NCBI GenBank assembly: GCA_028751875.1
Contig: CM054159.1
Span: 8,987,592-9,051,591 of the forward strand
Length of the DNA stretch: 64,000 bases
Reading direction: 5' to 3'
From: Rapana venosa
Lineage: Eukaryota > Mollusca > Gastropoda > Neogastropoda > Muricidae
Both the position numbers and the translations under genes were made by a program. The notes beneath the pieces were generated by a model that saw only the letters and a list, made by a program, of their open reading frames with translations, was not told the origin of the DNA and made no database searches. Below are positions 35,153 to 47,200 of this stretch, piece after piece; position 1 is the first letter of the stretch, and each line of letters begins with the position of its first letter.

Positions 35153-38100
35153 ATGGGTCAGCAACACTCCCTGGCAGCAAAGGGGGTGGCCATCCCCAGC
35201 CTCGTGACGTCGTCGGCTGCAGACAGCGCAGACAGCAACCACATCTACTCGGCGAGTCAGAACGCAGGCCAGGACCAGGCAGCCTTGTCCAACCCCCCAC
35301 CTCCCGGCAACAGTGCCACCAGCGCAGGAGGTGGTGTGGAGCAGGCACAGTCGGTGCGAGCGGCCATCGAATCCTTCATAGAGACCTGTCTGGCCGACTC
35401 CGATGATGGCCCGCCTTCACCCAAGCCAGCGCAAGGTCGACAGACACCAAACAGCGTGGAGGTCATTACTGTGCCGGATGAAGATGAGAGCGATGGTGAT
35501 AATGGGGACAAACGAGACGGCGTCGAGGGAGGGGGCGGAGAAAAAGACAAAAGTGGTGCCAAGGTATGTGAAGGACAGCAGACAAAGGACAGCAGCACAT
35601 CAGACTCTTGCAAGACGAACCATACTCCTGAGATAAAGACAGATTCGGTGTCTGGTAACGACACCGGCCCCTCTTTAGGAGAAAAACCAGATAAGGATTT
35701 GCCTGCTCCGAGTCTTTCAGTGTCCGTGCCTAAAGAAGACCAGACTTCAAACCGGTCAGAGACTGGTCCAGTGCCCAGTTCTAAGCCATCTCAGACTGCC
35801 AATGGCAGCAGTGGCGAGAAAGCTAGCACTGGTGGCAGCAACAGAGACAGCAACCCGCCCTCCCGTCCCAGTGAAAGCTCTCATGGTGCTTTGGAGGGCA
35901 TAGAATCCATGCGACTGAAAACCATCATCGATCGCATGCTGGACAGTTCGTTAGGTGGGGGGACGGAATTGAACCCTGTTAATGTAGATCAACGCATCCT
36001 TCCACAGATAGTGGTTGAAGGAGGCTCAGACACTTCCAACTCTGCGCCGCAGCAAGGTGACAAATCCAAAAGCAGTGAAACAAGCGGGAACACCTCAGCT
36101 GGCAGCTCAGATCGAAGAGGGGATCCCATGGCAATCTGTTTCATGGAGCATATAGAAAAAGCTGTGGAGCGCAGTTTCTCCTCCATCACGGAGGAGGAGG
36201 AGAGAAAGGAGAAAGAAAAATCGCAAGGAGCAACGCCTTCAGGCAAAGCTAGTGAGAACAAGAACTCGGCTTGGAGTGGTCGAACATCCAAACCCAGTGA
36301 TACAGCAACAGTGCCAGTGTCTGCAGGGGATGGGACGATTTCAGTGCAGGATATTGTGGACAGGGTCATCAGTCAGACTGAAGTGATGGCCAAGCATCCT
36401 TTACCTGCACAGCCAACAGATGTCAAGCCAACAGTGTCAGCTTCTGGCACCTTCTATCCTGACAAGTAAGACTGCATCTTCGCTTTCATGAAGTTTTCTC
36501 ACATATGCAAAGTCTGAAATAGTCAATAATGATAAGCTTTCTTTGGTTTAAGAGTATTTGTGTGTGTGATGTGTGTCGCTGTGTGTATGTGGGGGTGATA
36601 TGTTTATATCAGATTGCTCATAATTTATAATTTTTTCCCCTTCAGTTGTTGTCCTGAAGTTAATTCATTCAAGTTTTAATTATATTACTGTTCAACCATT
36701 TAGGCTCAATTCTGAGAGTTAAAACTGCAGCACTCCTACTACAGTACTGTGCATAACAATGGTTGACGCAGATCTTCCAGTTGTGACTTCATCCATCAGG
36801 CCATGGTGATTAGCTCATTGGCTTAGCGCTATACCAAGTAAATAACCAGTTCCATTATGAATTGGCCATCTGAAGTGTCAAGCTTGAATTACCCAAAATA
36901 TTCCTGTCATCTGACATGTTGATCCTCATCAACTAGATGAGTGGATGTGACCTTTTTTGGGGGGGTGGGGGGGATACTGTTGTTGCTGCTCAGAAGTTGC
37001 TCAGTGCTATTGTGTGAGGAAAATCACAAAATCAGCTTAGCACTGGTCATTGGGTTGGCAGACAAAGCTCACCTGGTGAGTGGTAGGGGTGATTCTTTAT
37101 TTTTTTGTCTCAAAGTATTGGTGTATAGGTTTCCCGATGAGGTGTCATTGATGCGTTAACTCTCAAAGAATACACGGTAAGCCAAATCTGTCTGTAAAGA
37201 AATCCACTAGTAGCAGGTTGACCAGCTGCAGAATCCAGTGCTCAAAAGTATAGCTGTGTGATTACTAGGTATTTGAAGAGTACTGTTAAGCATAGTTTCA
37301 GCATGCTTTCATGTTTTAGCGTACTTGATCTTCTCTTCTGCACGCATGCATAGTTGAAGATGAGTGAGTGAGTAAGACACAGGCAAGTGTGATGGAGATT
37401 GAAATGAGATTGAAATGATCACTGAGATTCAAGTCTTTGACTCTTTTTGTAGGACTGTTGGGGGGAAAACCCCCCACAAAAGGCTGTGGTCTTAGCCATT
37501 CACTATTATGCCTGTCTTTTCTTGTGCAAATGAAATATGGCTCTTGAAAAGTGTTGTTGGAAAGTGCAGCTCATTGTGTAAAAAAGAAACTGACATAGAT
37601 GTGTAGATTTGAGTAAATTATTTCAATAATTTTTGGTTCTATCTTAACTTATGTTTTTATTTATATTTGTGATGCATACATGTGATATTTGATATGTGTG
37701 ATATCTCATACGTGTTTCCCACCTCACCACAAAAACATATCTGAAAGAATAAAGAGGTTTTGACTGTGGCTGTCTGTGTGTACAGAGCCCCAGTGGACTC
37801 TGCCAACCATACAAGCCAACCACAACGCAGAGAGACCCACAAGGAGGAGACGCCACGTGAAACCACGGGTCGTCGAGGAAGGCCTCGCATGCGCAGCCCT
37901 TGTCCTGAACGCCGAGAGCCTGTCCCAGCCCCAGAGTATCTGCACGGCCCGCGTGAGGCTGCTCGCAGAGGCCCTGGAGGCATTCCTGGAGAGGATTACT
38001 TACAGTCCATGCAAGCAGCTCTAGCAAAATATGGAACTGTCCATCCAGCTCATCGCATGGCTCCTTTCCTGCCAGGTGCCATGCCAACATCCGCAGCCCT

Positions 38101-41100
38101 CACAAAGGGAGCTGTGCCGGTGTCTGCTACGCAGAATTCATTCATGATGAGCGGGCTGCATGCTTCCCCGGCTTCCCTGCAGCCTCCTCGCCTCCATGGT
38201 CCGCAGCATGCGTCGTTGTCGTCTCATCCACCACCACCACATCACGGACCGCAGCACACCTCGCTGGCCTCTCAGCCTCCACCCTTGCTGCGTGTGGATG
38301 GGATGGAGAGGGGGGAGCATTCTCACCATGGTCAGCCCAAGGCCCCTCCCTCCCATCCCCCATCCAGGTCCTGCATGTGCTCCGCTTGTTTGATGTACTG
38401 GGCCCGGGACGCGGAGCGAGCGAGGATGGTTCAGCATCATCAGCAAGCCAGTCCTGTGGAGAGGGGGCTGTCCAGAATGCCTTCTCATCCTGCTCACCAC
38501 CCACACTCCGCCTATTCCAAACCTGTGCCTGCTCCCTCGCACTCCCACAAGTGGGCTGTAGATGGACATCACCTAGATGCTGCAAAACAGGAGAAGCCCC
38601 ACCCTCATTACCCATACCCCCGTGGTCAGGAAGCCTACCCGGCTAGCCACCCAGCGTATGGTATTCAGACGGGTGTGCCAGTTCCACATGTAGTCTATGC
38701 TGAAAAACAAGCCTTGGAAACTAGACACGCAGACACTCACTATCCCAAGCCCTACGAGGTGGGGGACTATACCCACAGACAGACAAAAGCAGATGTGCGA
38801 GAGATGGGACCTGGAAGGCATCCATATCCCACAAGCATATCCGCCTCAAAACCTCCCTCTGTACCTTCCCATCCCCAGCCCCACCCCCATCCCCATGCCC
38901 ACCCCAGTGTTCATCCTGTGCCGGGAGGTAAGCCAGATGTCCCTCTGTTAGATCTGACCTACAAGAAAGACGCAACCCCATCTGGGCCAGCCGTTCCGGA
39001 GGAAGACAAACCGCTGGACCTCTCCTCCAAAAAGCCCGCGTCCCCGATGTATTATGAACGACAAGACCTGCGACATCGACGGGAAACTGAGCATCGGTAC
39101 GACGGAGGAGAGGCGGGTGTGGACCACGGCGTTCATCCCGGGATGCTGGCCGAGCGAGGGCGGGAGGGGGAGAAGTACATGTCGGCCAGCCAACACCTGC
39201 ACAACCTGGAGACCAGCGTGGAAACGCATTTCCAGAAGCTGCAGCACGCGGCACATCGAGGAGGCATGCCCCTGCACAGCATGCCCGTCAGCGCCGCGCC
39301 CCACGGCTTCAGCGGGGGGATGCCTCCCCACAGGGCATCGCCTGTAGTGCACCCCCAGACCGGGGGCCGACCCCCGGCAAACGCAGGGCACGGAAGTGCG
39401 GTTCCTCTTCCACCCCATCACCCTACTCTCCCTCCCTCCCACGCGGGGTCTTCGGTCGGCGGTGGTGGTGGTCACCCAGGGTATGCGCCTGGCATCCAGC
39501 CAGTCCCTGGCTACTCGGCAGATCCTGTGCTCTCCCCGGGTGGGCGCAGACCCCAGCTGCACCCCATCCCCCCTCCCAACCCTTCCACCACGCTGGGGTC
39601 TGCCCCTCCTCGCTCTGCTCCTTCGTTTCAAAGTAGAACAGGGGCCTCTTCTGTTGCTGGCAGTGGTGCTCTTCCCCTGGCCCCTGTGGGTTCTGTTCCT
39701 CTAGCTGCTGGGATGCCGGCTGTGCCTCGTTCCAGCACGTCCCCTATGGTGTCGCTTCCTTCCAGCCTTCCCAGGGCAACTCCACCCAGTGTACCTGTGG
39801 CTGTGTCCAGTCCCCAAAGATCAGGCAGTGGAGGTATACCGCAGTTTCCCTCAGACTATCCTCGCCACAGTGGTAGCAGATCTGTGTCCCCGCCCCCAGG
39901 CAGTGAGAGCAGAGGGGAGGACGGGCAGCGTGGCTCCGGGGTATCCAGACACGAACCCATCCACAGCCTTCTGGGAAACAACAACCCCCAGGACATCCTC
40001 TATCTAAGGTGTCGGCTCTGCCGACAAACCTATGGCAGTCCCTATGGTTTCAGGAAACATTTCCGCAACCAGCATGGATTCGAACCAAAAGCAGAGCATG
40101 CTCAAGTGCAGACAATCTCAGCAACCAAAAATGCTCGGCAAATGTTCGGAGGGACTACCCCTACATTTGATCCTGAAAGCCCCTCACAAGACAGCCTTGG
40201 CCGTCCCAGCAGAACATCCAGTTTGGAAGGCATGACCTACCCGTCCCATTCCTCCTCCCCGCGACCAGACATAGTGCGATCTGTGGTTTCTGCCAGCCCG
40301 GGCAACACGAGCAATGAATCCATGGGTGATGCTCATTCGGTGGAAGGGATGGGTGCTGGTGAGCACAGGCATCGCAACAGTTTTTCTCGCAGCAGCACGG
40401 ACAGCAAGGGCCGCTCACCATCGGGAGGGTCTGTAGGTGAGGAGAGGGAGGACACCAAGTGTCTGGAGTGTCCAGAATGTGGTCAGACCTTCCAGCTCAA
40501 TGACTTCGGCTCTTACAAACGCCACTGTCGTCAGCACAGCCAGATGAAGGGGGCTGGGAGGGAGGGGAGCGCCACACAAGGAGTATACAGCTGTGCTGAA
40601 TGTCAGTGCTCGTATTCAGAGCCTCAGATGTTGCAGGAACATGTGCAGCGCCACCACGCAAACATCACCCCACTCACATGCCCCCTCTGCCGCGCCTCTC
40701 TGCCCACATCAGCCGAGTACCAGGATCATATGCGAACTGTGCACAGCAGTTCTTCCTACGAAGCCACGTCGTCTTCACCGGTCCCTGTCAGCGACAGGGT
40801 CAAGGTGTCGTCAGCATCCTCCAACTGTGACATATCCTCCAGCAGCACTTCAGTCAAGCGGGAAACCCCCACCACCTCCCTGACCAACACGGCATCCTCA
40901 TTCAATTTGACGGTGACGACACCTTCTGATTTGGAAATCTGCCGGTTGCCAGCAGATCCAATCGTCACCAGTGCCAGTCCTGACAGCAGCTCGGACAACA
41001 AGAAAGCTCAGGATGCCGACAGCAAGAAAAATCAAGACAGTAGCCCTGTGTCCAGTTCTGAGCAGGGCAAGACCGAGGGGGTGAAAACAGAATCTTCCGT

Positions 41101-41614
41101 GGATTCTCCCAAGTCGGGATCTTCAGAGGGTATAGAATCAGCCAGACCCACTACAGACAACAAGGACAGTACTAAAATGGACACAGAAAGTAAACAGTTT
41201 CCTTCTGTGGATGATAACAGCAAGTTTAATTCGGCATCTGTCGGTGGATCATCCAATTCCTCTTTAGATGCAGACGATAATGCAGATCTGTTCATGTACA
41301 AGCATAAAAAGTTTAGCGCTCATCGAAAACGCTCAGCCTCTAATGTGAGCGAGAGCTCTGTCAGCGAGGCAAAGCAAACCTGTCTGGAAGTGAACAATTC
41401 GAAAACGGAGAAGACGCAACAGAATGTGGTGAGCTCAGCCACAGAAAAGGTGCAGAGTAAAACCGTGGATTCCAAATCCAAGGCAGTGTCGGAGGAGACG
41501 AAGGCCAAGGCCACCCCATCCAAGACAGAAGCTCGGCATCCCCTGCCCTTTGTCTGGGACCGAGTCACGCGCAGTCAGGCTGGGAAGCATGCTCGCTCCT
41601 CAGACTACTCTTAA
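35153..41614 (+). CDS. C2H2 zinc-finger / AT-hook corepressor-like nuclear protein (join 35153-36465, 37786-41614)
   Basis: Two exons join in phase. The donor acaa|gtaaga at 36466 leaves two bases (AA), the acceptor tgtacag at 37785 supplies A, and the frame continues without break to TAA at 41612, giving about 1713 residues. The ATG at 35153 is chosen because it has A at -3 and G at +4 and because an in-frame TGA lies at 35138, just inside the exon. N-terminal region (1-437): Ser/Gly-rich and disordered, with four hxxhhxxxh segments at 72-80, 255-263, 334-342 and 398-406. C-terminal exon: AT-hook RGRPR (468-472), His/Pro/Ser-rich regions, CtBP-type motifs PLLDLT (824-829) and PLDLSS (847-852), and C2H2 fingers at 1180-1201, 1333-1355, 1374-1395 and 1403-1424. 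A Ser/Lys-rich tail follows. Predicted role: chromatin-bound transcriptional repressor scaffold. No named family is assigned; upstream coding exons are not excluded. Confidence 0.88.
36466..37785 (+). other. Intron between the two coding exons
   Basis: It starts gtaaga, ends tgtgtgtacag, is 1320 bp long and phase 2. It contains a short SINE-like stretch near 36810-36840 ('gattagctcattggcttagc') and a G-rich run near 36958. No other feature is seen. The open frame extending upstream of 37786 starts at a TTG and is intronic. Confidence 0.85.
37871..37885 (+). other. AT-hook motif in the zinc-finger protein
   Basis: It encodes GRRGRPRMRS-type sequence with the core RGRP (residues 468-471). AT-hooks bind the minor groove of AT-rich DNA. 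The motif lies about 30 residues after the splice junction, and a single hook would be an auxiliary DNA contact. Confidence 0.65.
38936..39025 (+). other. Two CtBP-binding-type motifs
   Basis: PLLDLT (residues 824-829) and PLDLSS (847-852) lie about 20 residues apart, each followed by lysines (TYKK, SSKK). PxDLS is the known recognition sequence for the CtBP corepressor. The second motif is an exact match and the first a variant with an extra Leu. Confidence 0.75.
40010..40744 (+). other. Four C2H2 zinc fingers
   Basis: Finger 1 is C1180-x2-C1183-x12-H1196-x4-H1201, followed by a ~130-residue Ser-rich spacer. Finger 2 is C1333-x2-C1336-x14-H1351-x3-H1355, with an unusually long loop. Finger 3 is C1374-x2-C1377-x12-H1390-x3-H1394. 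Finger 4 is C1403-x2-C1406-x12-H1419-x4-H1424 and follows finger 3 by 8 residues. Linkers do not match the TGEKP type, so the fingers probably do not read DNA as a tandem array. Confidence 0.85.
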
Positions 41615-43410
41615 CTCCATAGTGTGGGGATGAATGTAGGATTTTTTTTTTTATGTGAGGAATTTTTGTTTGTTTGTTTCTCATGTTGCTGCTGTAGGAC
41701 TAGGAGTCTCCTTACTACAGCAGGAGTCACCTGTTGACTTCGATTTGTTTGTTTTTTTACAAGATTCAGCGCTATATAAATTCCATATATTATTATTATT
41801 ATTGACTAGTGCTGTCATGGTAGATAACAACATTAAACGATAAGTCACTATTAGTCAAACTATGAAGTTTGTAGACAGTAAACAATGAATGGACTGCTTT
41901 TAAAGCTCACAGAGAATGTTCACACTTGTCAGCATATTCATAGCAACTGGAGAGAAGGTAACAAGACAAAGGAGGTCTAAAGAAAGGCAGTGGGGTAGGG
42001 AATCAACAGCACCATATGAATCTTTTGCGCTTATGTACATGGGTACATGCATACACACACATCTCACACACATTTGTACACACCATGTGCAAAAAGTGTG
42101 TGAGCACACTCACAAAGACACGCACATGCATGCATGAAAAGAGTCTAGTATCACATTTTGGAAAGAAAAAAAATCACATTAAATTGAAATATCAACTCAC
42201 TTGACACACACATACTCACCCACATACATGCACACTAAATGGACTTGCATTTTGTAAACACATTTAGTTGAGCCAGTTCTGCATGCACATATTTGTCTCT
42301 CTATAGAGAGAAATGTTGAAACAATGTGGGGGTTTGTTTTTTGAGGTGTTTGAACAAGAATCAGTTTCTCTGACAACCTAGGCAGTGTATCCACTCAATG
42401 GTAGCAATGTAACATGTAACCAAATGCGCACTGAAGCTCCTTTTTTGGGGGGGGGGGGAAACAGTAAACAACCAGTGGAGCAAAAATAAGTGTAGCAGTG
42501 ACAATGTAAAAAAAATTGTGTTACTGATATTAATGATAGTATAATTAAGTACTAGACTACTAGTACTACACACTACATTGGATGTATGTGATACCTGTTC
42601 TTAAGTAGTTAATAAATTTAGAAGGTTAGTCCTGATGCTGCACAAGTTTTTGCAGTGTTCAAGTTAAGATAACATCAAATGATGATAGAAAGCAGATGGG
42701 GATGAGGTGTTTATTAGTAGTGGAGGGGAACCTTTCAACATGGTACTGACATTGCATCTATGCGATGTATACCAATATAGGATTCATATGGCAAGAAAGC
42801 AAGCTTGAAGATTTTGTATGCATGTGTTAGTTTTGGGTTATTTTGGGCTTTTTGTTTCTTTTAATGTTGTGTTTGGTTTGTATTTGAATGCAAAGGACTT
42901 TGACACCAACACTATCGACATAATTTCTAACCTTTTTTTTAAAATTCTCTTATATCAAGGATAATGGAATAAGCACTTATGTGTTTTTTTTACATCCAGT
43001 CCCCTTAGCAACCTTAGAATACAATGGATTGTATGTGAAGGTACATGATGTATGTACATGTATGTGCAGCTGGTGCACTTTGAGCTTATTCGTGGGGTAT
43101 CATGCTTTACAAAAGTGATTTATTATCGTTATCAGATGGACAGATTTTTATACTGCATTCGGAGTACTTGCAGTCTAAACATTACACAAGCTATGCATCA
43201 TGATAAACCTTTATAATTACGCTTTACCCTATGATACCAGCAGTGTATTCTATTATAGTAGTGGTCTAATCAGTGCACAACGTGACACATTAGCTGCATT
43301 GGTGTTAAACAACAACCACTATCTTCTTAGACGAAAAAGTCAAACTGCTGCAGTATTGATCGATTATTAATATTAGATCCACCATTTCATCTGAAGACTC
43401 GCGTGAATTT
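41615..43410 (+). other. Probable 3'UTR and downstream sequence
   Basis: T-rich sequence follows the stop codon. A SINE-type tail ('cagcgctatataaattcc' then ATT repeats) lies at about 41768-41803. A polyadenylation signal aataaa occurs at 42611-42616, the first plausible site after the stop; another is at 47039-47044. Which is used cannot be told. A fragment of the family A alternative 3' end lies at about 42955-43015 on the minus strand, and a SINE-type tail near 43080-43130. Confidence 0.5.
42611..42616 (+). terminator. Candidate polyadenylation signal
   Basis: Canonical aataaa, about 1 kb after the stop codon, with a GT-containing region downstream. An alternative aataaa at 47039-47044 would give a 5.4-kb 3'UTR that includes the minisatellite. 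Confidence 0.3.
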
Positions 43411-44294
43411 TTCTTAGTCCTTACACTAATTAGAGTTCTTGAGAGTCCTTACACTAATTAGTATTCTTGAGAGTCCTTACACTAATTAGTATTCTTGAGA
43501 GTCCTTACACTAATTAGTATTCTTGAGAGTCCTTACACTAAGTAGTATTCTTGAGAGTCCTTACACTAAGTAGTATTCTTAAGAGTCCTTACACTAAGTA
43601 GTATTCTTAAGAGTCCTTACACTAAGTAGTATTCTTAAGAGTCCTTACACTAAGTAGTATTCTTAAGAGTCCTTACACTAAGTAGTATTCTTAAGAGTCC
43701 TTACACTAAGTAGTATTCCTAAGAGTCCTTACACTAAGTAGTATTCTTAAGAGTCCTTACACTAAGTAGTATTCTTGAGAGTCCTTACACTAAGTAGTAT
43801 TCTTAGAGTCCTTACACTAAGTAGTATTCTTAAGAGTCCTTACACTAATGTAGTATTCTTAGAGTCCTTACATAAGTGTATCTTAGAGTCCTTACACTAA
43901 GTAGTATTCCTAAGAGTCCTTACACTAAGTAGTATTCCTAAGAGTCCTTACACTAAGTAGTATTCCTAAGAGTCCTTACACTAAGTAGTATTTAGGTCTT
44001 ACACAGTAGTATCTTGAAGTCCTTACATAAGTAGTATTCTTGAGAGTCCTTACACTAAGTAGTATTCTTGAGAGTCCTTACACTAAGTAGTATTCTTGAG
44101 AGTCCTTACACTAAGTAGTATTCTTGAGAGTCCTTACACTAAGTAGTATTCTTGAGAGTCCTTACACTAGTAGTATTCTTGAGAGTCCTTACACTAAATA
44201 GTATTCTTGAGAGTCCTTACACTAAGTAGTATTCTTGAGAGTCCTTACACTAGTAGTATTCTTGAGAGTCCTTACACTAAGTAGTATTCTTGAG
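43411..44294 (+). repeat. 28-bp minisatellite, ~31 copies
   Basis: The unit is gagtccttacactaagtag followed by tattcttga. Variants occur in blocks. The first four units carry 'actaattag', later ones 'actaagtag'. The end of the unit is cttga, then cttaa, then cctaa, then cttga again. Two patches (about 43861-43890 and 43990-44035) have several deletions. No spacer sequence separates the units. Confidence 0.97.
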
Positions 44295-47200
44295 GAGAGA
44301 GAGAGGAGAGGGTTTCTTTCACTCCTTGTGCCTTTGCCAAGTCCCAGGGATGTTGCTCTCATGCCGCTCATCTCACTCAGCTTTGCTGATGTATGCAACA
44401 AGCACATTATATTTTTTATTCCTGTTACAGTTTTAGGGCCAGTAGTTTTCAGGAACTTTTTACTAGTTTCAGTATAAAGCCTCTGTAGGGCCACTTCCAT
44501 TGAAGGCACTAAAATTTAAAAAGTTTATCACAGATTTATCTGTCTGGAGGAATGTTGATATATATATATATATAATACACCCTCTCTCTCTCACCGCCTC
44601 CTTACTGGAAGAAGTGCATAGTGCCTGGTCTTCTCCTGTACTTGTGACTTAGCAGGAGGTCTGCCCACTGGCCTCAGCTGACACATTCCGAGTTCAGAGC
44701 AGCTCATTTCGTTTATATATATATATATATATATATATCCAGGCTGGGTGCATTTGTGTTTCCATAACCCTCCGAATGCTGACATAAAATACGAGATCTT
44801 TAACGTGCATTTATATTTGATCAAATATACACAGGACTTCATATCATCTTGTTCGTGTCTAAGTTATGGGTTTGGGATGTTGGTTTTTTGGGGTTTTTTT
44901 TGTTATTTCATCTTTTTTTGGTTTTTATTTCTTTAATTTTTGTTTTAGCCATTGCTAAAGTCAAACTACAGTAGAATATTCAAGTGGGGAAAATCAGGAC
45001 ACTGCAGGAAATTCACTGTTGGAAATTTTTAGTGCGACACTAGGGTTCGCTCATTAATGAGTAAAAATAATGATAAATAGTAGTAACGGAAGAATGGAAT
45101 TATTATATATTACAAATACTGAAATAGTGACTTAAAAACACAAAAATCTTGGTATTGAAACATTTTGCTTGATGAGATTTCTACAGCAATGGTCATTGAA
45201 GAAGATTTGTGTTAAAAGATAAGTAAAGCTGCATTTCAGTGAACAAATCTTAGCATGAAAGTAATTTATAAACCAGCTTGTATTTTTATATACATGTGAT
45301 AACAGCATCAGTGACAGTTTATAGTAGATGACAATAATGTTTCCTTTCTAAATGATTCTTGCACTGCTGCAACAATTATTTCAAGCAAAACGGTAATTAT
45401 GACCATAACGGGGCAAGGACTGATTGCTTTTATTAGAAACATTTCTTGTGGCTGTGCACAGGTTTTTGTTGTGGGGTTTTTTTGTGGTGTTTTTTTTTTT
45501 ATACAGCTGGAAGCAGCAAAAAAGAGTGGTAAAAGTAGGTGTACTGTTTGGGCGAGTATGCACATACTGATCTGAGACAAAAAGCGGGGATGGTTGTGTG
45601 TGGATTTTGGCCTTCCGATACTCAAAAGAAAACCTTATAAATGGTTTGGACAGAGCTGCTCCGTGCTGTGAGATTTATCTTTGATGGATATGTGTGTGCT
45701 TCAAGGATTGTGCTTCAAGGATTGTTACAATACACTGCCTTTGACTGACTGAGTGCTGTGTGTAGGTTTGTGAATCTAGGAACAAGTTATGAACTCTTCG
45801 TGTTATTGTGAATGGATTCTTGGTGAGCTGTTTCATGCATGAACTTGAAGATATATGCTTGAATACGAAACACTGGCTTCTGAAAGTTTGGTGATCCGAT
45901 ATGGTGAAATGTGTGTGATGCCAGTATTGTGTTGTTAATTTTGTTTTGTTTGCTGTCATTTCATTTTTTTTTTTTTTTTTAAAAAAACCTTACTGGTCTT
46001 CTAACCAAAAGGCAACTGACACTTTTGGTTGAACTTGAAAATGGTGCCTGATACAGTTTTGAAAGTGGGGGAAAATAACACACAAAAAATGACAACCCAA
46101 AATCATTTGAATTGATTGTGCTTTAAGAAGCATTGCATGAAAATGCTGCAAGGTGGTGAACAATAGAGCTGTGCATTTGTGGTACTGTTCTTGACTTTTT
46201 GTTTGTTTGTCTAAAAAAAAAAGTTGTCCATGAGTTATTTGATGGATAGTTGAACTTGATTCTTGAAGTAATAATACCCATAACATGAACTGGAAAAGAA
46301 AAACAATGGCTGCCATCTAATATACAGATTTTTTTGGGGGGTCTCATGTTGCTATATAATCAGACGAAGATCATACATGAAAATGAACATCGTTCTTACG
46401 ACCTTTGACCAAGGAGTAGTGTGTGTGTGTTTCAATTGAAGTTCTTAAGGGAGTCTTATTGTCAGCTTTTCTATTATTTTGTTTATTCGGACGATAAGGT
46501 TAAAAAAACACACAAAAAAGGCAGGGGGGGTTGGGGGGAGGGGTTGCATTAGGAATGTCCTGATTTATTTAGCAAGTATACCATTTTATTTTTCTGTATT
46601 TTTTTCCTTATTCTTGTCATGAATACAATTACAAGACAAACTGTTACTTAAAATTAGTCTAGCTAATTCAACTATTGGCTGTCTTTTCTTTGCATGTCAT
46701 ACTGCTTTTAAAAGAAAGTCTGCGCAATAGCAACTGTTTCAGTCACAATAATGTTGATGTATGACATTTTAATCTACAGTATGGAGAAAAATCAAACCAG
46801 CTTTGTTGTTTTTTAGGTGGTTGGTTTTTTTTAGGTAATAACTACCATTTTCTTTATGGTTTTGTTGTTGGTTTTGTTTTGTTTTTTGTTTTGTGATAGC
46901 CTGTTTTTTTTTCAACATAAGGTGGAAGAAAGACAAAACTGGAAAAAACCCCAATGAAGGCAGGAAACAGTTTGAATATTTTGTTCAAATTGTGCATACT
47001 AGCCACCTGTCAGACTCACCAAATTTCTCTTGAATGTGAATAAAAACTCTTTTACTTAAGTATATAGCATGGTCTTGAATTTAACTAAAATCAAGGCTGC
47101 GCTTTAGTCACAGTTAATGTCATGCAGGAGTGTTGAGTCCAGTAATACACAAGTACCTGGTACTACAAACCCAACCAGTTTTCATGTCTGTCTTGGCGCG

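Noticed and set aside
35131..35406. Alternative 91-residue frame starting at 35137
   Set aside because: It overlaps the 437-residue frame that splices in phase and carries the repeated motifs, and it ends early without matching any later exon.
37760..37785. Start of the large C-terminal frame at 37760
   Set aside because: The first codon is TTG and these bases form the end of an intron (tgtgtgtacag). The exon begins at 37786 and joins in phase with the exon ending at 36465.
38138..39631. Long minus-strand open frames (up to 227 residues)
   Set aside because: They are shadows of the GC-rich zinc-finger coding exon on the opposite strand.
43411..44294. Array of 28-bp repeats resembling a CRISPR array
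   Set aside because: The repeat units are directly contiguous with no unique spacers, in an animal genome; it is a minisatellite.
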